Below are positions 45,601 through 54,460 of a stretch of DNA of 64,000 nucleotides, piece by piece. The position numbers and the translations under genes are program-made. The notes below the pieces were generated by a model that worked only from the letters and a program-made list of their open reading frames with translations, ran no database searches and had not been told where the DNA came from. The DNA is from Rosistilla carotiformis (GTDB lineage: Bacteria; Planctomycetota; Planctomycetia; Pirellulales; Pirellulaceae): assembly GCF_007753095.1 (NCBI RefSeq), contig NZ_CP036348.1:930001-994000 (forward strand), read 5' to 3'. Each line of letters begins with the position of its first letter. The stretch's first letter is position 1.

Positions 45601-46431
45601 CTGTATCCCGATGGCGAAAACTGGGACTACTTAGTTCGCTCGCTGAACATCCTCGAACCCGCGGCCGCGGTGGACGTTTTGGCGCAATTGACGACCGTTG
45701 AGATCGCGACCGATGACCCGGAAGCGTTGCGGCAAGTGATCCTGTTAGGATTGCGAGCGATCGAAAATGGGGCTTCGCCGAAGCAATCGTTGGCGCTACT
45801 GGAACATTGGACCGGATTCCAACCGCCACGCGACGAAAAGGAACCGATGCGTCCGTGGCAGGACTGGTATGCCCGCAGCTATCCTAGTAAGTCAGCCGCG
45901 GAACTGCCGGGCGAAGACGAATCGAAATGGGACATGGAGCAATTGCTCGATTACTTGCGAACCGAACAGGGACGCGTTGGCGATCCCACCAAGGGACGCG
46001 AGCTGTTTACATCGGCCCAGTGTGCCAGTTGTCACCGGTTTGGTGGTCAAGGCCAAAGCGTGGGACCCGATCTAACGCAAACCGCACGTCGTTTCACCAA
46101 GCAAGAAGTGGTCGAATCGATTTTGTATCCATCGCACGTGATCAGCGACCAATACCAGTCCAAGCGAGTGATGACGCTCGATGGCAAGGTATATAACGGT
46201 CTGATGTCTTCCAGCGATGGGGATCAGGTGACGATTCGTGACGCGAAGAACCAAGTCACCACGATCGCGAAACGGGACATCGATCAGATCCAACCAAGCA
46301 ACACCAGCACGATGCCCTCAGGGCTGCTCGATACGTTGTCGCTGTCGGAGATCAGCAACCTGTTGAGCTACTTGGGTGTCCTGCCCGCGGTGGAAGTCGC
46401 CGAAACCAGCGATGGGACAAAGCAGCGTTGA
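42628..46431 (+). CDS. PVC-type CxxCH 'membrane-bound dehydrogenase' protein
   Basis: A 1267-residue exported protein. After a signal peptide (ending 'SGLSAQ') comes an N-terminal jelly-roll-like domain (about 25-160, 'ADDEYELYVNGRLVGSG'), then a beta-propeller of the membrane-bound-dehydrogenase type (about 200-560, with 'GEHGGHGLTLGPDGMIYCVVGNH', 'GGLRNAYDLAFHPDGGLFVHDSD' and 'LFLADWSEGRI'). HEAT-like helical repeats follow (about 580-1080). A C-terminal cytochrome-like domain carries C-A-S-C-H (1132-1136) and 'SVGPDLTQTARRFTKQEVVESILYPSHVIS'. The family is abundant in planctomycetes and thought to act in periplasmic oxidative catabolism of carbohydrates; the substrate is unknown. ATG 42628 has AGAGAAGAG upstream. 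Confidence 0.94.
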   Translation: MNGNRIIRNRLCVLISSLILASASGLSAQEAEWIWAPGFKQDSIPEGRECYFRKSFNVRAQVTGRVTIAADDEYELYVNGRLVGSGSSARKLDEFNITRFLAIGRNVVAVKVSNLRGSTAALAARVQIQAATGGQWFSFSSDETWVVANAAQPMWQTALYNDRRWLKAQSFGQLGSTIPWDRQADVVAEKSHHDSERFMIQPGFTVQRVFDSKEVGSVIAMAFNEFGHIIASQENGPLLLIFDRDGDSIPEEVRTYCDKVESCQGILALNGEVFVTGYGPEGAGMYRLSDRDRNGTLEEVRLIVKFEGSPGEHGGHGLTLGPDGMIYCVVGNHVQVKADKGPGTTLKTSYEGDLVPKYEDPGGHALGVKAPGGIVFRTDIEGRSVQRVAGGLRNAYDLAFHPDGGLFVHDSDMESDIGAPWYRPTLLFEVAEGAEFGWRSGWSKWPEHYLDRVPSVLETGRGSPTGATVYDHFMFPAKYQNSLFLADWSEGRILSVNLKKQGAGYTADSEVFLQGQPLNVTDLAVGPQGALYFATGGRGTAGGIYRVLWDGDVPDRVKNLGSGVAAAIRQPQLDSAYARQKIAGVQKELGSEWGELVAGVAFSDDNPPHYRTRAMNLMQLFGPLPSEELILELSHAKSEAVRSKAAEMMGLTPGQETAQRLVEMLADTDPGVCRSACEALLRSGETAPVEQLLPLLADHDRQLAFAARRLLEQTPVHQWQDLVLQSDQPRIAIMGGLALVTRSTDKAVATAVLAKMTNLMEDFLSDGDFIDLLRVTEVALHRGKIRPADVPGLRDRIAEEFPTGEPRMNREIVRLCAYLQATSIVDRAMEYLRSDAPEEDRTHVAMHLQFMDYDWTPEQRFELIRFYEEAALAQAGGSYPLYMMNVTRDFGKHLTEQEARVILEEGDKWPNAALAAIFKLPRPIDAETAEMLRDLDISISTDRHTSDVYRRLRTGVVAMLAMAGDDQSQAHLRKIWREEPERRTPVAMGLALYPDGENWDYLVRSLNILEPAAAVDVLAQLTTVEIATDDPEALRQVILLGLRAIENGASPKQSLALLEHWTGFQPPRDEKEPMRPWQDWYARSYPSKSAAELPGEDESKWDMEQLLDYLRTEQGRVGDPTKGRELFTSAQCASCHRFGGQGQSVGPDLTQTARRFTKQEVVESILYPSHVISDQYQSKRVMTLDGKVYNGLMSSSDGDQVTIRDAKNQVTTIAKRDIDQIQPSNTSTMPSGLLDTLSLSEISNLLSYLGVLPAVEVAETSDGTKQR

Positions 46432-47140
46432 TAGCCACCGCAGCCGAATGCCTTCGGCTGTGTTGCCAAAATCATGCTTCGGGTCGCCCGATGGGGACGC
46501 TGTGTGATGTAAGTCCCTTCAGTTGTCAATCCCGTGATGGCATCGCGGCTCGCCCGTCCGACCTGGATAACTGGTTAACTGGAAGGTAGCCAAGGCGAAC
46601 GAGCGAGCGATGCGAAACAGGCCAAATCCTTGACAAAAGCGTCTGTGCAACCCTACACGGCAACAAGGCAGCCTGCCATGGAAACGTGGAATGCCGAAAG
46701 GCATTTGCGGTAAATACTATCGGGAAGTTTTTTGCCTTGACCACCGCTTGGAGCGAACCCAGCTCTCGCAGTGATTTGTGGCCCCCAGTAAGTACCGTTT
46801 CGAACCTCTCTTCCTTTGAGGTGTAGAACGTCTTGGTAACAGCGTAGGCGTTGGAGTCAAGGCTTCAGGCGATTCGTTCCCCGAAACGGCTTCGCATTCG
46901 CCCCTTCCTTGATCGGCGCTTGTCCGCTAGCCCTGGGGTGTGTTGCATGTCCCTTTCTCGCGGTAAATGCGGCGACATGCTTCTTGTCGGCATCCAGCAC
47001 GACCGGTGAAGCGTTAGGACGAGCGTGACAAAGATTATTCAATGAGTGGGTAGCGGCGGTGACCTGCGGAGACGGGCGAACGACTTGCATGCACAAGAGG
47101 AAACAGGCCACCCGTATTCCGTTGCATCACATGGTCATCG
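46432..47140. other. 709-bp stretch without a supported gene
   Basis: After the hairpin at 46441-46460, the DNA contains only small open frames on the minus strand, such as 46857-47111. These have planctomycete-intergenic character (Arg/Cys/His-rich, no start context) and match no family I know. The stretch 46530-46700 has the look of a dispersed intergenic repeat, but no second copy occurs in the window. Confidence 0.4.
46441..46460 (+). terminator. Hairpin after the CxxCH gene
   Basis: CAGCCGAA and TTCGGCTG pair perfectly around a TGCC loop, 10 bp after the stop codon. No T-run follows. It probably acts as a transcription end or mRNA-stabilising hairpin. Confidence 0.45.
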
Positions 47141-47719
47141 CTACCAATATCCGGCCCGATGATACGCGATGTTTGCCGATGGATCAAAGTAGTACGTCGC
47201 CCCACCACCATCGCCTTGGATCGGGCTGTAAAATCGTATCGCGGTTGAAAGTTTGGGCCAGTTGAGTCCGTCGAAGTCGTGTGCAATCTGGTCGAACGGA
47301 ACTGAAGAGCCGTCATCAAGTTCTTCGCGTGAGATAGCGGAGTATCGACCAGCCTTGAGCCATAGCGTATCCAGATAAGACGTCAATTCCGTTTTGGTGA
47401 TCGCATATTTCGCCCTATGCCCCATCGCAAATTTGTCGAGCGTGATCTCGCGTGCGGATGTCGGTAGGTAACGTTCGATGCGAAAGTCTTGAACCTCGGA
47501 ATAGGTGCCGTAGCTGAAGACTCCAAAGCGTTGGGCATCGAGGACTGCCATGATGCCAGCACAGGAAGGAATGAATGCTAGACACGCAAGCAAAGACGCG
47601 ATCAAGAATGTTTTACCGCGTTTCCATTTCAGGACGGGAGAAAGAAGAGTCAATAGCGAGACGAGCCCTGCAAGCGACCAGAATGTGATCTTGAACGGCA
47701 ATACAATTGGCCACAACAT
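47141..47719 (-). CDS. Small hypothetical membrane protein
   Basis: A 192-residue protein with two N-terminal membrane helices ('ITFWSLAGLVSLLTLLSPVL' and 'TFLIASLLACLAFIPSCAGIMAV') and a ~125-residue exported or cytoplasmic domain with many aromatic residues and a C-terminal 'YYFDPSANIAYHRAGYW'. I do not recognise the family. It stands alone in a gene-poor region with no clear operon partner. Composition and the helix pattern support a real gene, but it could be strain-specific. Confidence 0.6.
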   Translation of the reverse strand: MLWPIVLPFKITFWSLAGLVSLLTLLSPVLKWKRGKTFLIASLLACLAFIPSCAGIMAVLDAQRFGVFSYGTYSEVQDFRIERYLPTSAREITLDKFAMGHRAKYAITKTELTSYLDTLWLKAGRYSAISREELDDGSSVPFDQIAHDFDGLNWPKLSTAIRFYSPIQGDGGGATYYFDPSANIAYHRAGYW

Positions 47720-48182
47720 TTACTTCGATGCGATAACTTGTTTACAAGAGTCGCGGTCAGCGAGGAATTCGTCTCTTTGTCCTCTTCTCACCGAGAGATT
47801 CATTGGTTTACGTCTCGATCTACGGACGCCTGATAATTCATCGAATCACCAGTTTGCTAGGGGGATTCTGTCGTCAGCGTATTGTCTTGCCGGGAGGCTG
47901 TCAATCTTTGCGACGGTTCTCGTTTCGTCGCCCCCTTAGCGTGAGGACACGAATAAGGTTCAAGGTCATAGTCGACCTGTGAGCGTTGGAAGATTGCGGG
48001 TTGGAGCGAGGGAAACGTTCATTCGGTCGACGGCAAATTGCCGGACCGTTGGTTCTTGGGTTGATCGCCGCGGATACGTTCCCCAGGCCTGCACTTCGCT
48101 CGCGGGGCTCGCTCCGCTTGACCAGGGATGCGCAGGCCGGCGTGTGCCGCTGGCAAGCCAGTGGCACACGGCGTTGTGGCTT
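47720..48182. other. 463-bp stretch without a gene
   Basis: No coding signal on either strand. It includes a strong hairpin at 48142-48169 just after the helicase gene, and otherwise nothing I can name. Confidence 0.4.
48142..48169 (-). terminator. Strong hairpin downstream of the helicase gene
   Basis: The arms GTGTGCCGCTGG and CCAGTGGCACAC pair over 12 positions with one mismatch around a CAAG loop. It lies 14 bp past the helicase stop. There is no T-run. Short 'GTGGCACAC' hairpins of this kind recur in planctomycete intergenic DNA (general recollection). Confidence 0.45.
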
Positions 48183-50657
48183 TTAGCCCTTCTCTTTGCG
48201 TCGGACGACTGGTGGCAGAAGGTCGTCGCCGACGGTGGCGTTTTCGATCGCTTCGTCGGTGCTCTCGGGATCGACACGGCGGCAGATCTCGGTCAGCCGA
48301 TCGGCGATGTCGTCCAGGATGTCTTCCCAGGTTTCCGGCGTGCTGCCAAGTGGCGGGATCTCGGCCATCTCGTCGATCAACATGATCAAACGCAACAGGT
48401 GCCGGAACAGGATCCCCTCCTGCTTCTGCAGCTTTTTGGCGAGGATGTATTTGTTGAAGTCGCCGTATTCGAGGACCTCTCCCGCGATCCAAACCGGGTT
48501 CACGCGAACGTCGTGCACGCCGGGGACGTCGGAATGGAACATCCGGTACAGCTTGTCGCCGAGCGTTAATACGCGGACCGGTGGTTCGTCGTAATACTTC
48601 CGCCCGCGCGGACCGGAGTCCTCCTCTTCATCATCCCCGCCAGCTCCCAGCTCCTCCGCCGTCGCCAGTCCCAGCTTCAACAGCCGCGGATCGAGTACTT
48701 CGGTTGCCAGCGGCCCCGGCGGCAGCTCGTCTTTGCCCGGCACGCGGACCGATCGAGCGACGTTGCCGGGGATATCCAACACGCTTTCCAACGCCAACAG
48801 CTTCTCGTTGGTGTCGGCCTTGAGCATGTGGTCGGCCATGTAGACGCCGTACAGCGGATGGATGCTCCGCAACCGGACCAACAGCTCCAACGTCGGCGTT
48901 GGCGTGGCGGTCAGCGGTTTGTAGTTCTCGTAGTCGTAGCCTCGCGCGATCGCCGCTTCATCGGGCGCTCCGTCGTCGGCAGCGGCTGGTTTTGCATCGG
49001 TCTCCGGTTTCGGTTCGGATTCCATTTGCTGCAGGATCTCGCCGAACAGTCCTTGCGGTTTGGGAGCCTCCGGTTTTTCGCCCGACTGTTTGTCGCTGGC
49101 CTGTTTCTTTGGCGGCGCATCGGCGCTGGCGTAGGCTGGCTTGGGATCCAGTTCGATATATTTGGCCGACCACAACACGACCAGCATCCGATTCAGCTGC
49201 GTCTGAGCATTCTTGAGTTCTTTGTCGTTCATCAACCGCCGGCCGACGAAATCTCGCAGCGGTTGGATGTCGGACGAATGGCCTAACAGATACGCCATCA
49301 GACGCCACGGCATCTGCCCGCGGCTGGCCAGTTTCGCGGGCGCTGCGTTCTGCAGCTGTTCGAACTGCGTGAGGTTCCAATAGGCTTCGTCCTGACGCCG
49401 CTTGGGCATCTTTTTCTTCAGCTGTTTCTTGGCTTTCATCAGCCCCGGATCTTTGGTGTCCTCGGGGATCTGATCGTACTTCTCTTTCCAACGCAAGATC
49501 TTCACGTCGTCTTCGTGAGCCAAGGCGAAGACATGCCCTTCGGTATCGAACTGTGGACGCCCGGCGCGGCCGAAGATCTGATGCGCCGAACTCGGTTCGA
49601 CAACCTTCTTCTTCCCCTTGGGACCTTTTAACAGCGACGGCAACACGACCGATCGCGCGGGCAGGTTGATCCCGGCCGAAAGCGTTTCGGTGCAGACGCA
49701 AACGCTCAACAGCTTCTTCTGGAACAGCGACTCCACCAAACGACGGTAGCGCGGCAGTATCCCCGCGTGGTGGATGCCGACGCCTCGCATCAAGATCTGC
49801 TTCATCTTCGGGCCGGCACCTTCGGAGAGATCTTCGGCGTTGAGGATGTTTGCGAGTTCGGTCTTTTGCGCCGCGTCGACCAGCCCCTTCCCCTTCAGTT
49901 GTTCGGCGGTCAGCCAGCAGTGATCGCGATTGAAACAGAAGATCAGCGATGGCGTCCGCCGCACCTCGGGCGGTCCCTCGGTGATCTTCTCGGCAAACTC
50001 GCCGATCAATTGATCGTCGACCCACCAGTATTGCAGCGGAATCTTTCGCTCGGTCCCCTGCACCAAGCGCAGCCGGCGGTTGTGCGACCGGTACAGCCAC
50101 GAAACGAACTCGACCGAGTTGCCGACGGTGGCACTCAACAGCAGCGTCCGCACATGCTCGGGCAACATCCCGAGGGTCAATTCCCAGACGATGCCGCGCT
50201 GCGAATCGTTGAAGCTGTGGAATTCATCCATCACCACCGAGGTGACGTCGGCAAAATCGAACGCCTCGCGGTTGAGTAATCGGTTCAGCAGGATCTCGGC
50301 GACGACGACCAGGATCGGAGCGTCGGGATTGACGCGGCGGTTGCCGGTGACAAGCCCCACCGATTCGGCGGGATAGCCCCAGCGGACGACCGTCTCCTGC
50401 AGCTCGACCAGCTTCTGATCGGTCAGCGCGATCAGCGGCGTCGTATAATACATCTGCTTGCCCGTCTTCAGGGCTTCGTAGACGGCCGCCTCGGCGATCA
50501 GCGTCTTGCCGGTCCCGGTCGGCGCGGCGACGAGGACCCCTTGGGGCTCGGAGAACCACGCCAGCAAAGCCTCCTCTTGAACGGGATAGGGTTCGTAGGG
50601 GAGCAGTTCCAAATATTCGACCGCCAATTGGTCGCGATCGATTGGTGATTCTTGCAT
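48183..50657 (-). CDS. Ski2-like DEAD/DEAH-box helicase
   Basis: An 824-residue cytoplasmic superfamily-2 helicase. Motif I is A-P-T-G-T-G-K-T (45-52), motif II is D-E-F-H (144-147, DEVH-like), motif III S-A-T (175-177). The second RecA domain has 'GIHHAGILPRYRRLVESLFQ', 'CTETLSAGINLPAR' and motif VI 'QIFGRAGRPQFDTEGHVFAL'. This is the Ski2/Mtr4 group of RNA helicases. A charged Lys/Glu/Pro-rich insertion (about 520-600) and a C-terminal helical domain follow. An RNA-processing or -decay role is likely but unproven. The gene is divergent from the 73-residue protein. Confidence 0.93.
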   Translation of the reverse strand: MQESPIDRDQLAVEYLELLPYEPYPVQEEALLAWFSEPQGVLVAAPTGTGKTLIAEAAVYEALKTGKQMYYTTPLIALTDQKLVELQETVVRWGYPAESVGLVTGNRRVNPDAPILVVVAEILLNRLLNREAFDFADVTSVVMDEFHSFNDSQRGIVWELTLGMLPEHVRTLLLSATVGNSVEFVSWLYRSHNRRLRLVQGTERKIPLQYWWVDDQLIGEFAEKITEGPPEVRRTPSLIFCFNRDHCWLTAEQLKGKGLVDAAQKTELANILNAEDLSEGAGPKMKQILMRGVGIHHAGILPRYRRLVESLFQKKLLSVCVCTETLSAGINLPARSVVLPSLLKGPKGKKKVVEPSSAHQIFGRAGRPQFDTEGHVFALAHEDDVKILRWKEKYDQIPEDTKDPGLMKAKKQLKKKMPKRRQDEAYWNLTQFEQLQNAAPAKLASRGQMPWRLMAYLLGHSSDIQPLRDFVGRRLMNDKELKNAQTQLNRMLVVLWSAKYIELDPKPAYASADAPPKKQASDKQSGEKPEAPKPQGLFGEILQQMESEPKPETDAKPAAADDGAPDEAAIARGYDYENYKPLTATPTPTLELLVRLRSIHPLYGVYMADHMLKADTNEKLLALESVLDIPGNVARSVRVPGKDELPPGPLATEVLDPRLLKLGLATAEELGAGGDDEEEDSGPRGRKYYDEPPVRVLTLGDKLYRMFHSDVPGVHDVRVNPVWIAGEVLEYGDFNKYILAKKLQKQEGILFRHLLRLIMLIDEMAEIPPLGSTPETWEDILDDIADRLTEICRRVDPESTDEAIENATVGDDLLPPVVRRKEKG

Positions 50658-50753
50658 CGTGGGTCTCGTGAGTTGATCTGGGGCACGCGACAGACGATAC
50701 TGCCACGCATCGAATTTAACCAGTCGTGCGTCGCCGAGAACCGGACGGAACTA

Positions 50754-50975
50754 ATGCAACAGGTCAAGATCTTCAAAAGCATCGAAAGCGAATTGGACCA
50801 ATTGGAGGTCGAGATCAATCGGTGGATCGCTCGACTGCATAAAAAAGGGGGCAAGGTCGTCAAGCTCGAAGGGAATATCGCCCCCAAGAGCGGTGGCGGT
50901 GGCAGCGGACCGATGAGTTCGTTCTCCGCGTCGGACGTGATGGTGATCATCTTGTTCGAGATCGACGTTCCGTGA
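50754..50975 (+). CDS. Small conserved-looking protein divergent from the helicase
   Basis: A 73-residue protein: a helical N-terminus ('MQQVKIFKSIESELDQLEVEINRWIARLHKKGG'), a glycine-rich centre and a hydrophobic C-terminus ('SASDVMVIILFEIDVP'). The ATG at 50754 has GGACGGA upstream and fits the start of the helix better than an upstream in-frame codon at 50652, which would overlap the helicase gene. I recall similar small proteins in planctomycetes but cannot name a family. No function can be given. Confidence 0.6.
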   Translation: MQQVKIFKSIESELDQLEVEINRWIARLHKKGGKVVKLEGNIAPKSGGGGSGPMSSFSASDVMVIILFEIDVP

Positions 50976-51521
50976 TTCGGCGACAAAACTGAGTCCAGCT
51001 GGCCACGGAACAAGCCGGTTGTAAGAAATTGTTTTTGGGCGACCAATGCGACGTAAGTATCGATCTTGCAACGCATTGGGGATTCGATCAGGCCGACCAC
51101 TCAGCCCCCCCACCCAAATTCCATTTGCCTTTTTGAACCCACCCGCCAATCCTGAATATGTTGGGTCGCGATTTACGCGTCGCGACGATTAACTTCCGAG
51201 CAGATCAAGCGGTCCACTCTGGTTGGCCCCGGACCGCTTCTGCCAAACCAGGTTTATCTGAAGGGAGGTGTTCAAGTGGAATATTGCTGTACTTGCCAAC
51301 GGGGTGGTAACCCGTAGCTCAGCCGGCGGGCTGCCAGCTCAGGCAGCCACCCCACTCGCGAATCACCTTTCGGCTGATCAGCCGATAGCGAATTCGGTAG
51401 ACAACGGTGTTCGTTATTGAGAACACGAAGAGGTTGCCTTCTGCCGAGTCGCATGGTCCTGAGCGAGATAAAACTCCCGCCCGTCAGGTTCACCTTGTGC
51501 CTGGCGGGCGGGTTTTCTTTT
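50976..51521. other. 546-bp gene-free region with hairpins
   Basis: No supported gene. It contains a hairpin with 9-bp arms AAGCGGTCC/GGACCGCTT at 51207-51239 and a compact one with arms GGCTGCC/GGCAGCC at 51329-51348. Both are terminator-like but without T-runs. The end of the stretch leads directly into the first tandem-repeat array. Confidence 0.4.
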
Positions 51522-52660
51522 GCGCCCGCCCGACGAAGCCTGGAGCGACGGAAAACGAGCGTTCAGCGATGTTTTTCGGGGAGGGCTTACCCGCTGGATC
51601 GAACATGTGTGACCGCCGCGCGACGCCCCCTCCCCGAACATTGCTTCGCTCGTTCGACCCTCCCTGCAAACTGCGTTTGGGGGAGGGTGAAGCAACGCGA
51701 CTTCACCCGCTCGGCGGAGCCGGGAGGGTCGGAAAACGAGCGTTCAGCGACGTTTTTCGGGGAGGGGCTGCCCGCCGGATCGAACATCAGCGACTGCCGC
51801 GCGAGTCCCCTCCCCGAACATTGCTTCGCTCGTTCGACCCTCCCCTGCAAACTGCGTTTGGGGGCGGGTGAAGCGATGCGTCTTCACCCGCTCGGCGGAG
51901 CCGGGAGGGTTGGAAAACGAGCGTTCAGCGACGTTTTTCGGGGAGGGCCTGCCCGCCGTATCGAACATCAGCGACTGCCGCGCGACTCCCCTCCCCGAAC
52001 ATTGCTTCGCTCGTTCGACCCTCCCCTACAGACTGCGTTTGGGGGCGGGTGAAGCGATGCGTCTTCACCCGCCCGGCGGAGCCGGGAGGGTCGGAAAACG
52101 AGCGTTCAGCGACGTTTTTCGGGGAGGGCTGCCCGCCGTATCGAACATCAGCGACTGCCGCGCGACTCCCCTCCCCGACCTTTGCTTCGCTCGTTCGACC
52201 CTCCCTGCAAACTGCGTTTGGGGGAGGGTGAAGCAACGCGTCTTCACCCGCTCGGCGGAGCCGGGAGGGTCGGAAAACGAGCGTTCAGCGATGTTTTTCG
52301 GGGAGGGCCTGCCCGCCGGTTCGAACATCAGCGACCGCCGCGAAACTGCCCTCCCCGAACGACGCTTCGCTCGTTCGACCCTCCCCATCCAAACTGCGTT
52401 TGGGGGCCGGGTGAAGCAACGCGACTTCACCCGCCCGGCGGAGCCGGGAGGGTCGGAAAACGAGCGTTCAGCGACGTTTTTCGGGGAGGGCCTGCCCGCC
52501 GGTTCGAACATCAACGACCGCCGCGCGACTCCCTCTCCCCGAACATTGCTTCGCTCGTTCGACCCTCCCCATCCAAACTGCGTTTGGGGGCGGGTGAGGC
52601 AACGCGCCTTCACCCGCTCGGCGGAGCCGGGAGGTTTAAAAAATCAAGCGTTTAGCCGAC
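51522..52660. repeat. Tandem array 1: six ~181-bp units plus a partial unit, hairpin-rich
   Basis: The anchor GGAAAACGAGCGTTCAGCG recurs at 51551, 51732, 51913, 52094, 52273 and 52456, spacing 179-183 bp, with a decayed copy near 52638. Each unit folds into nested hairpins. In the unit at 51722-51889, the outer arms are 51722-51742 with 51827-51844. The inner perfect 12-bp arms are 51756-51767 with 51807-51818 (TTCGGGGAGGGG/CCCCTCCCCGAA). Two small hairpins follow, CAAAC-tgc-GTTTG and GGGTGAAG/CTTCACCC. The open frames seen through it in several phases are by-products of the repeat. It ends about 190 bp before the sialidase-like gene. Confidence 0.92.
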
Positions 52661-52847
52661 AACGGGACACTCCCTCTCGCAGCAGCGGCAACTGAGTCTA
52701 TCTAATTGCCATTGCCGCCAGTCCCAAGGTCTCGAATTGTCCTTTCTCTGCGTGTATCATCAAATCCCACCACAGGCGTTTGCTCTCACCCCAACGATTA
52801 CGGCAGCAAGCGTTTCCCCGCCTCTCCACAAAAAAATACCCCCACCG

Positions 52848-54452
52848 ATGAATCACCTCATGACACGCTTGACGCTTTGCTTGCATTGCACGCTCCCCCT
52901 GTTGTTGACGCTGGTCTGCTTCGGCAGCGTTGGCCTAGCCGATGAAAGTTTCCTCAAAGCTCCCGCACACGTAGGAGCTCCGTTGCCCAAGGACCACGCG
53001 GTCACCAACCGCGCGTTTCAAGGCATTCCCAGTTTGGCCGTCGCGCCGGGCGGGCGGATGTGGGTGAACTGGTATGCCGGGATCACGCCGGGCGAGGACC
53101 ACAACAACTATGTCGCCGTCAGCACCTCCGGCGATGGCGGAGCGACATGGAAAGAGGTGTTGATCGTCGATCCCGATGGCAGCGGTCCGGTTCGCGCTTA
53201 CGATCCCGAACTGTGGATGGCCCCGGACGGTCGGTTGTTTGTGTTCTGGGCTCAAGCGGTTGGCCACGGTGGCAGCATCGCCGGCGTTTGGTGTGTCTCG
53301 ACCGATCAACCGGATTCCGAAAACCCGACCTGGAGCAAACCGCAGCGGTTGACCGACGGGATCATGATGTGCAAGCCGACGGTGCTGAGTTCGGGCGAGT
53401 GGGTGTTGCCGGCATCGACGTGGCGAGAGACCGATGAAAGTGCCCGAATGATCGTATCGGAAGACGAAGGGAAAACGTGGGCGTTGCGCGGTGCCTGCAA
53501 TGTGCCGGTGAAAGACCGCCAGTTTGATGAGCACATGTTTGTCGAACGCAAAGACGGTTCGCTGTGGATGCTGGTCCGTACCAATTACGGAATCGGGGAA
53601 TCGGTTTCCAAAGATCGCGGCAAGACCTGGCCCGAACTGACACCTTCGACGATCCAGCACCCGAGCGCTCGCTTTTTTGTACGTCGATTGGCGTCGGGGA
53701 ATCTGTTGTTGGTAAAACACGGTCCGGTCGACCGGCGGACGGGACGATCGCATTTGATGGCGTTTGTCTCCAGCGACGATGGCGCCAGTTGGGGCGGAGG
53801 GTTGTTGTTGGATGAGCGCGGTGGCGTCTCGTATCCCGATGGCCAGCAGACCGCCGACGGGATGATCCATATCGTTTACGACTTCAGTCGCACCGATGCA
53901 CGTCAGATCCTGACGGCTCATTTTCGCGAACAGGATGTCGCTGCCGGACGCGATGTCAGCGGCGACGTTCGTCTGCGGCAAGTCGTCAGCCAAGCCTCCG
54001 GTGGGAAAGAGAAACCTCCGGTGACCGTGCGAGCTAATCCCGATGGCGTGCCGTTGAGCAAAAGCAAGCCGGGACAATGGGCCGGCGGATCGTTTGCAGC
54101 CCAACCTTTTGTAGGCGGCGTCGATCTCTTCACTGATCGCAGCTATACCGCGGCGGAACTGCCAACCGGCCTGCCGGAGGTCTCGTTCCTGAAGGTGCCG
54201 CTGGTAGGAGAGAAAACGGTCACGTGTGAGACTGCGGGAACGGTTTGGTTTCTCACACCGGCCCCCGATCGCAACCGGGATTCCCAATCGAAGCGTCTGA
54301 TCGAACAAGGCTTCCGAGTGGTCGCGGTTCCCGAAATCCGACTCTTCGATCCTAAATCGCCCGCCAATTTCTGCACGCTGTATCAAAAGGATTGCTCCAA
54401 AGGGGAGACGATTAAATTTGGCAAATGGGCCGTTCCGGTCTTCTATCGCTAG
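52848..54452 (+). CDS. Secreted sialidase-like (BNR/Asp-box) glycoside hydrolase family protein
   Basis: A 534-residue exported protein with an N-terminal signal ('LPLLLTLVCFGSVGLA'). The six-bladed propeller has at least four Asp boxes, S-x-D-x-G-x-T-W type: 'STSGDGGATW', 'SEDEGKTW', 'SKDRGKTW' and 'SSDDGASW'. An arginine-bearing 'RAFQGIPSLAV' stands near the first blade, in the position of the sialidase FRIP motif. A ~130-residue C-terminal extension after the propeller ('FAAQPFVGGVDLFTDRSYTA', 'FGKWAVPVFYR') is unrecognised. Family members cleave sialic acid or related sugars, and planctomycetes encode many. The stop is 8 bases before the transporter gene, so the three genes form a cassette. 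Confidence 0.9.
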   Translation: MNHLMTRLTLCLHCTLPLLLTLVCFGSVGLADESFLKAPAHVGAPLPKDHAVTNRAFQGIPSLAVAPGGRMWVNWYAGITPGEDHNNYVAVSTSGDGGATWKEVLIVDPDGSGPVRAYDPELWMAPDGRLFVFWAQAVGHGGSIAGVWCVSTDQPDSENPTWSKPQRLTDGIMMCKPTVLSSGEWVLPASTWRETDESARMIVSEDEGKTWALRGACNVPVKDRQFDEHMFVERKDGSLWMLVRTNYGIGESVSKDRGKTWPELTPSTIQHPSARFFVRRLASGNLLLVKHGPVDRRTGRSHLMAFVSSDDGASWGGGLLLDERGGVSYPDGQQTADGMIHIVYDFSRTDARQILTAHFREQDVAAGRDVSGDVRLRQVVSQASGGKEKPPVTVRANPDGVPLSKSKPGQWAGGSFAAQPFVGGVDLFTDRSYTAAELPTGLPEVSFLKVPLVGEKTVTCETAGTVWFLTPAPDRNRDSQSKRLIEQGFRVVAVPEIRLFDPKSPANFCTLYQKDCSKGETIKFGKWAVPVFYR

Positions 54453-54460
54453 TGAAGAAC

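Noticed and set aside
46857-47111. 84-codon minus-strand frame in the gene-poor region after the CxxCH gene
   Set aside because: No ribosome binding site, no family, and composition typical of non-coding planctomycete DNA. It could be a decayed fragment, but nothing supports a gene call.
51417-52695. Long plus- and minus-strand open frames through array 1 (up to 275 codons)
   Set aside because: They repeat the same peptide units every ~60 residues in step with the DNA repeat, occur in several phases on both strands, and match no protein type. They are a by-product of the tandem repeat. The same applies to array 2 (57383-58976).
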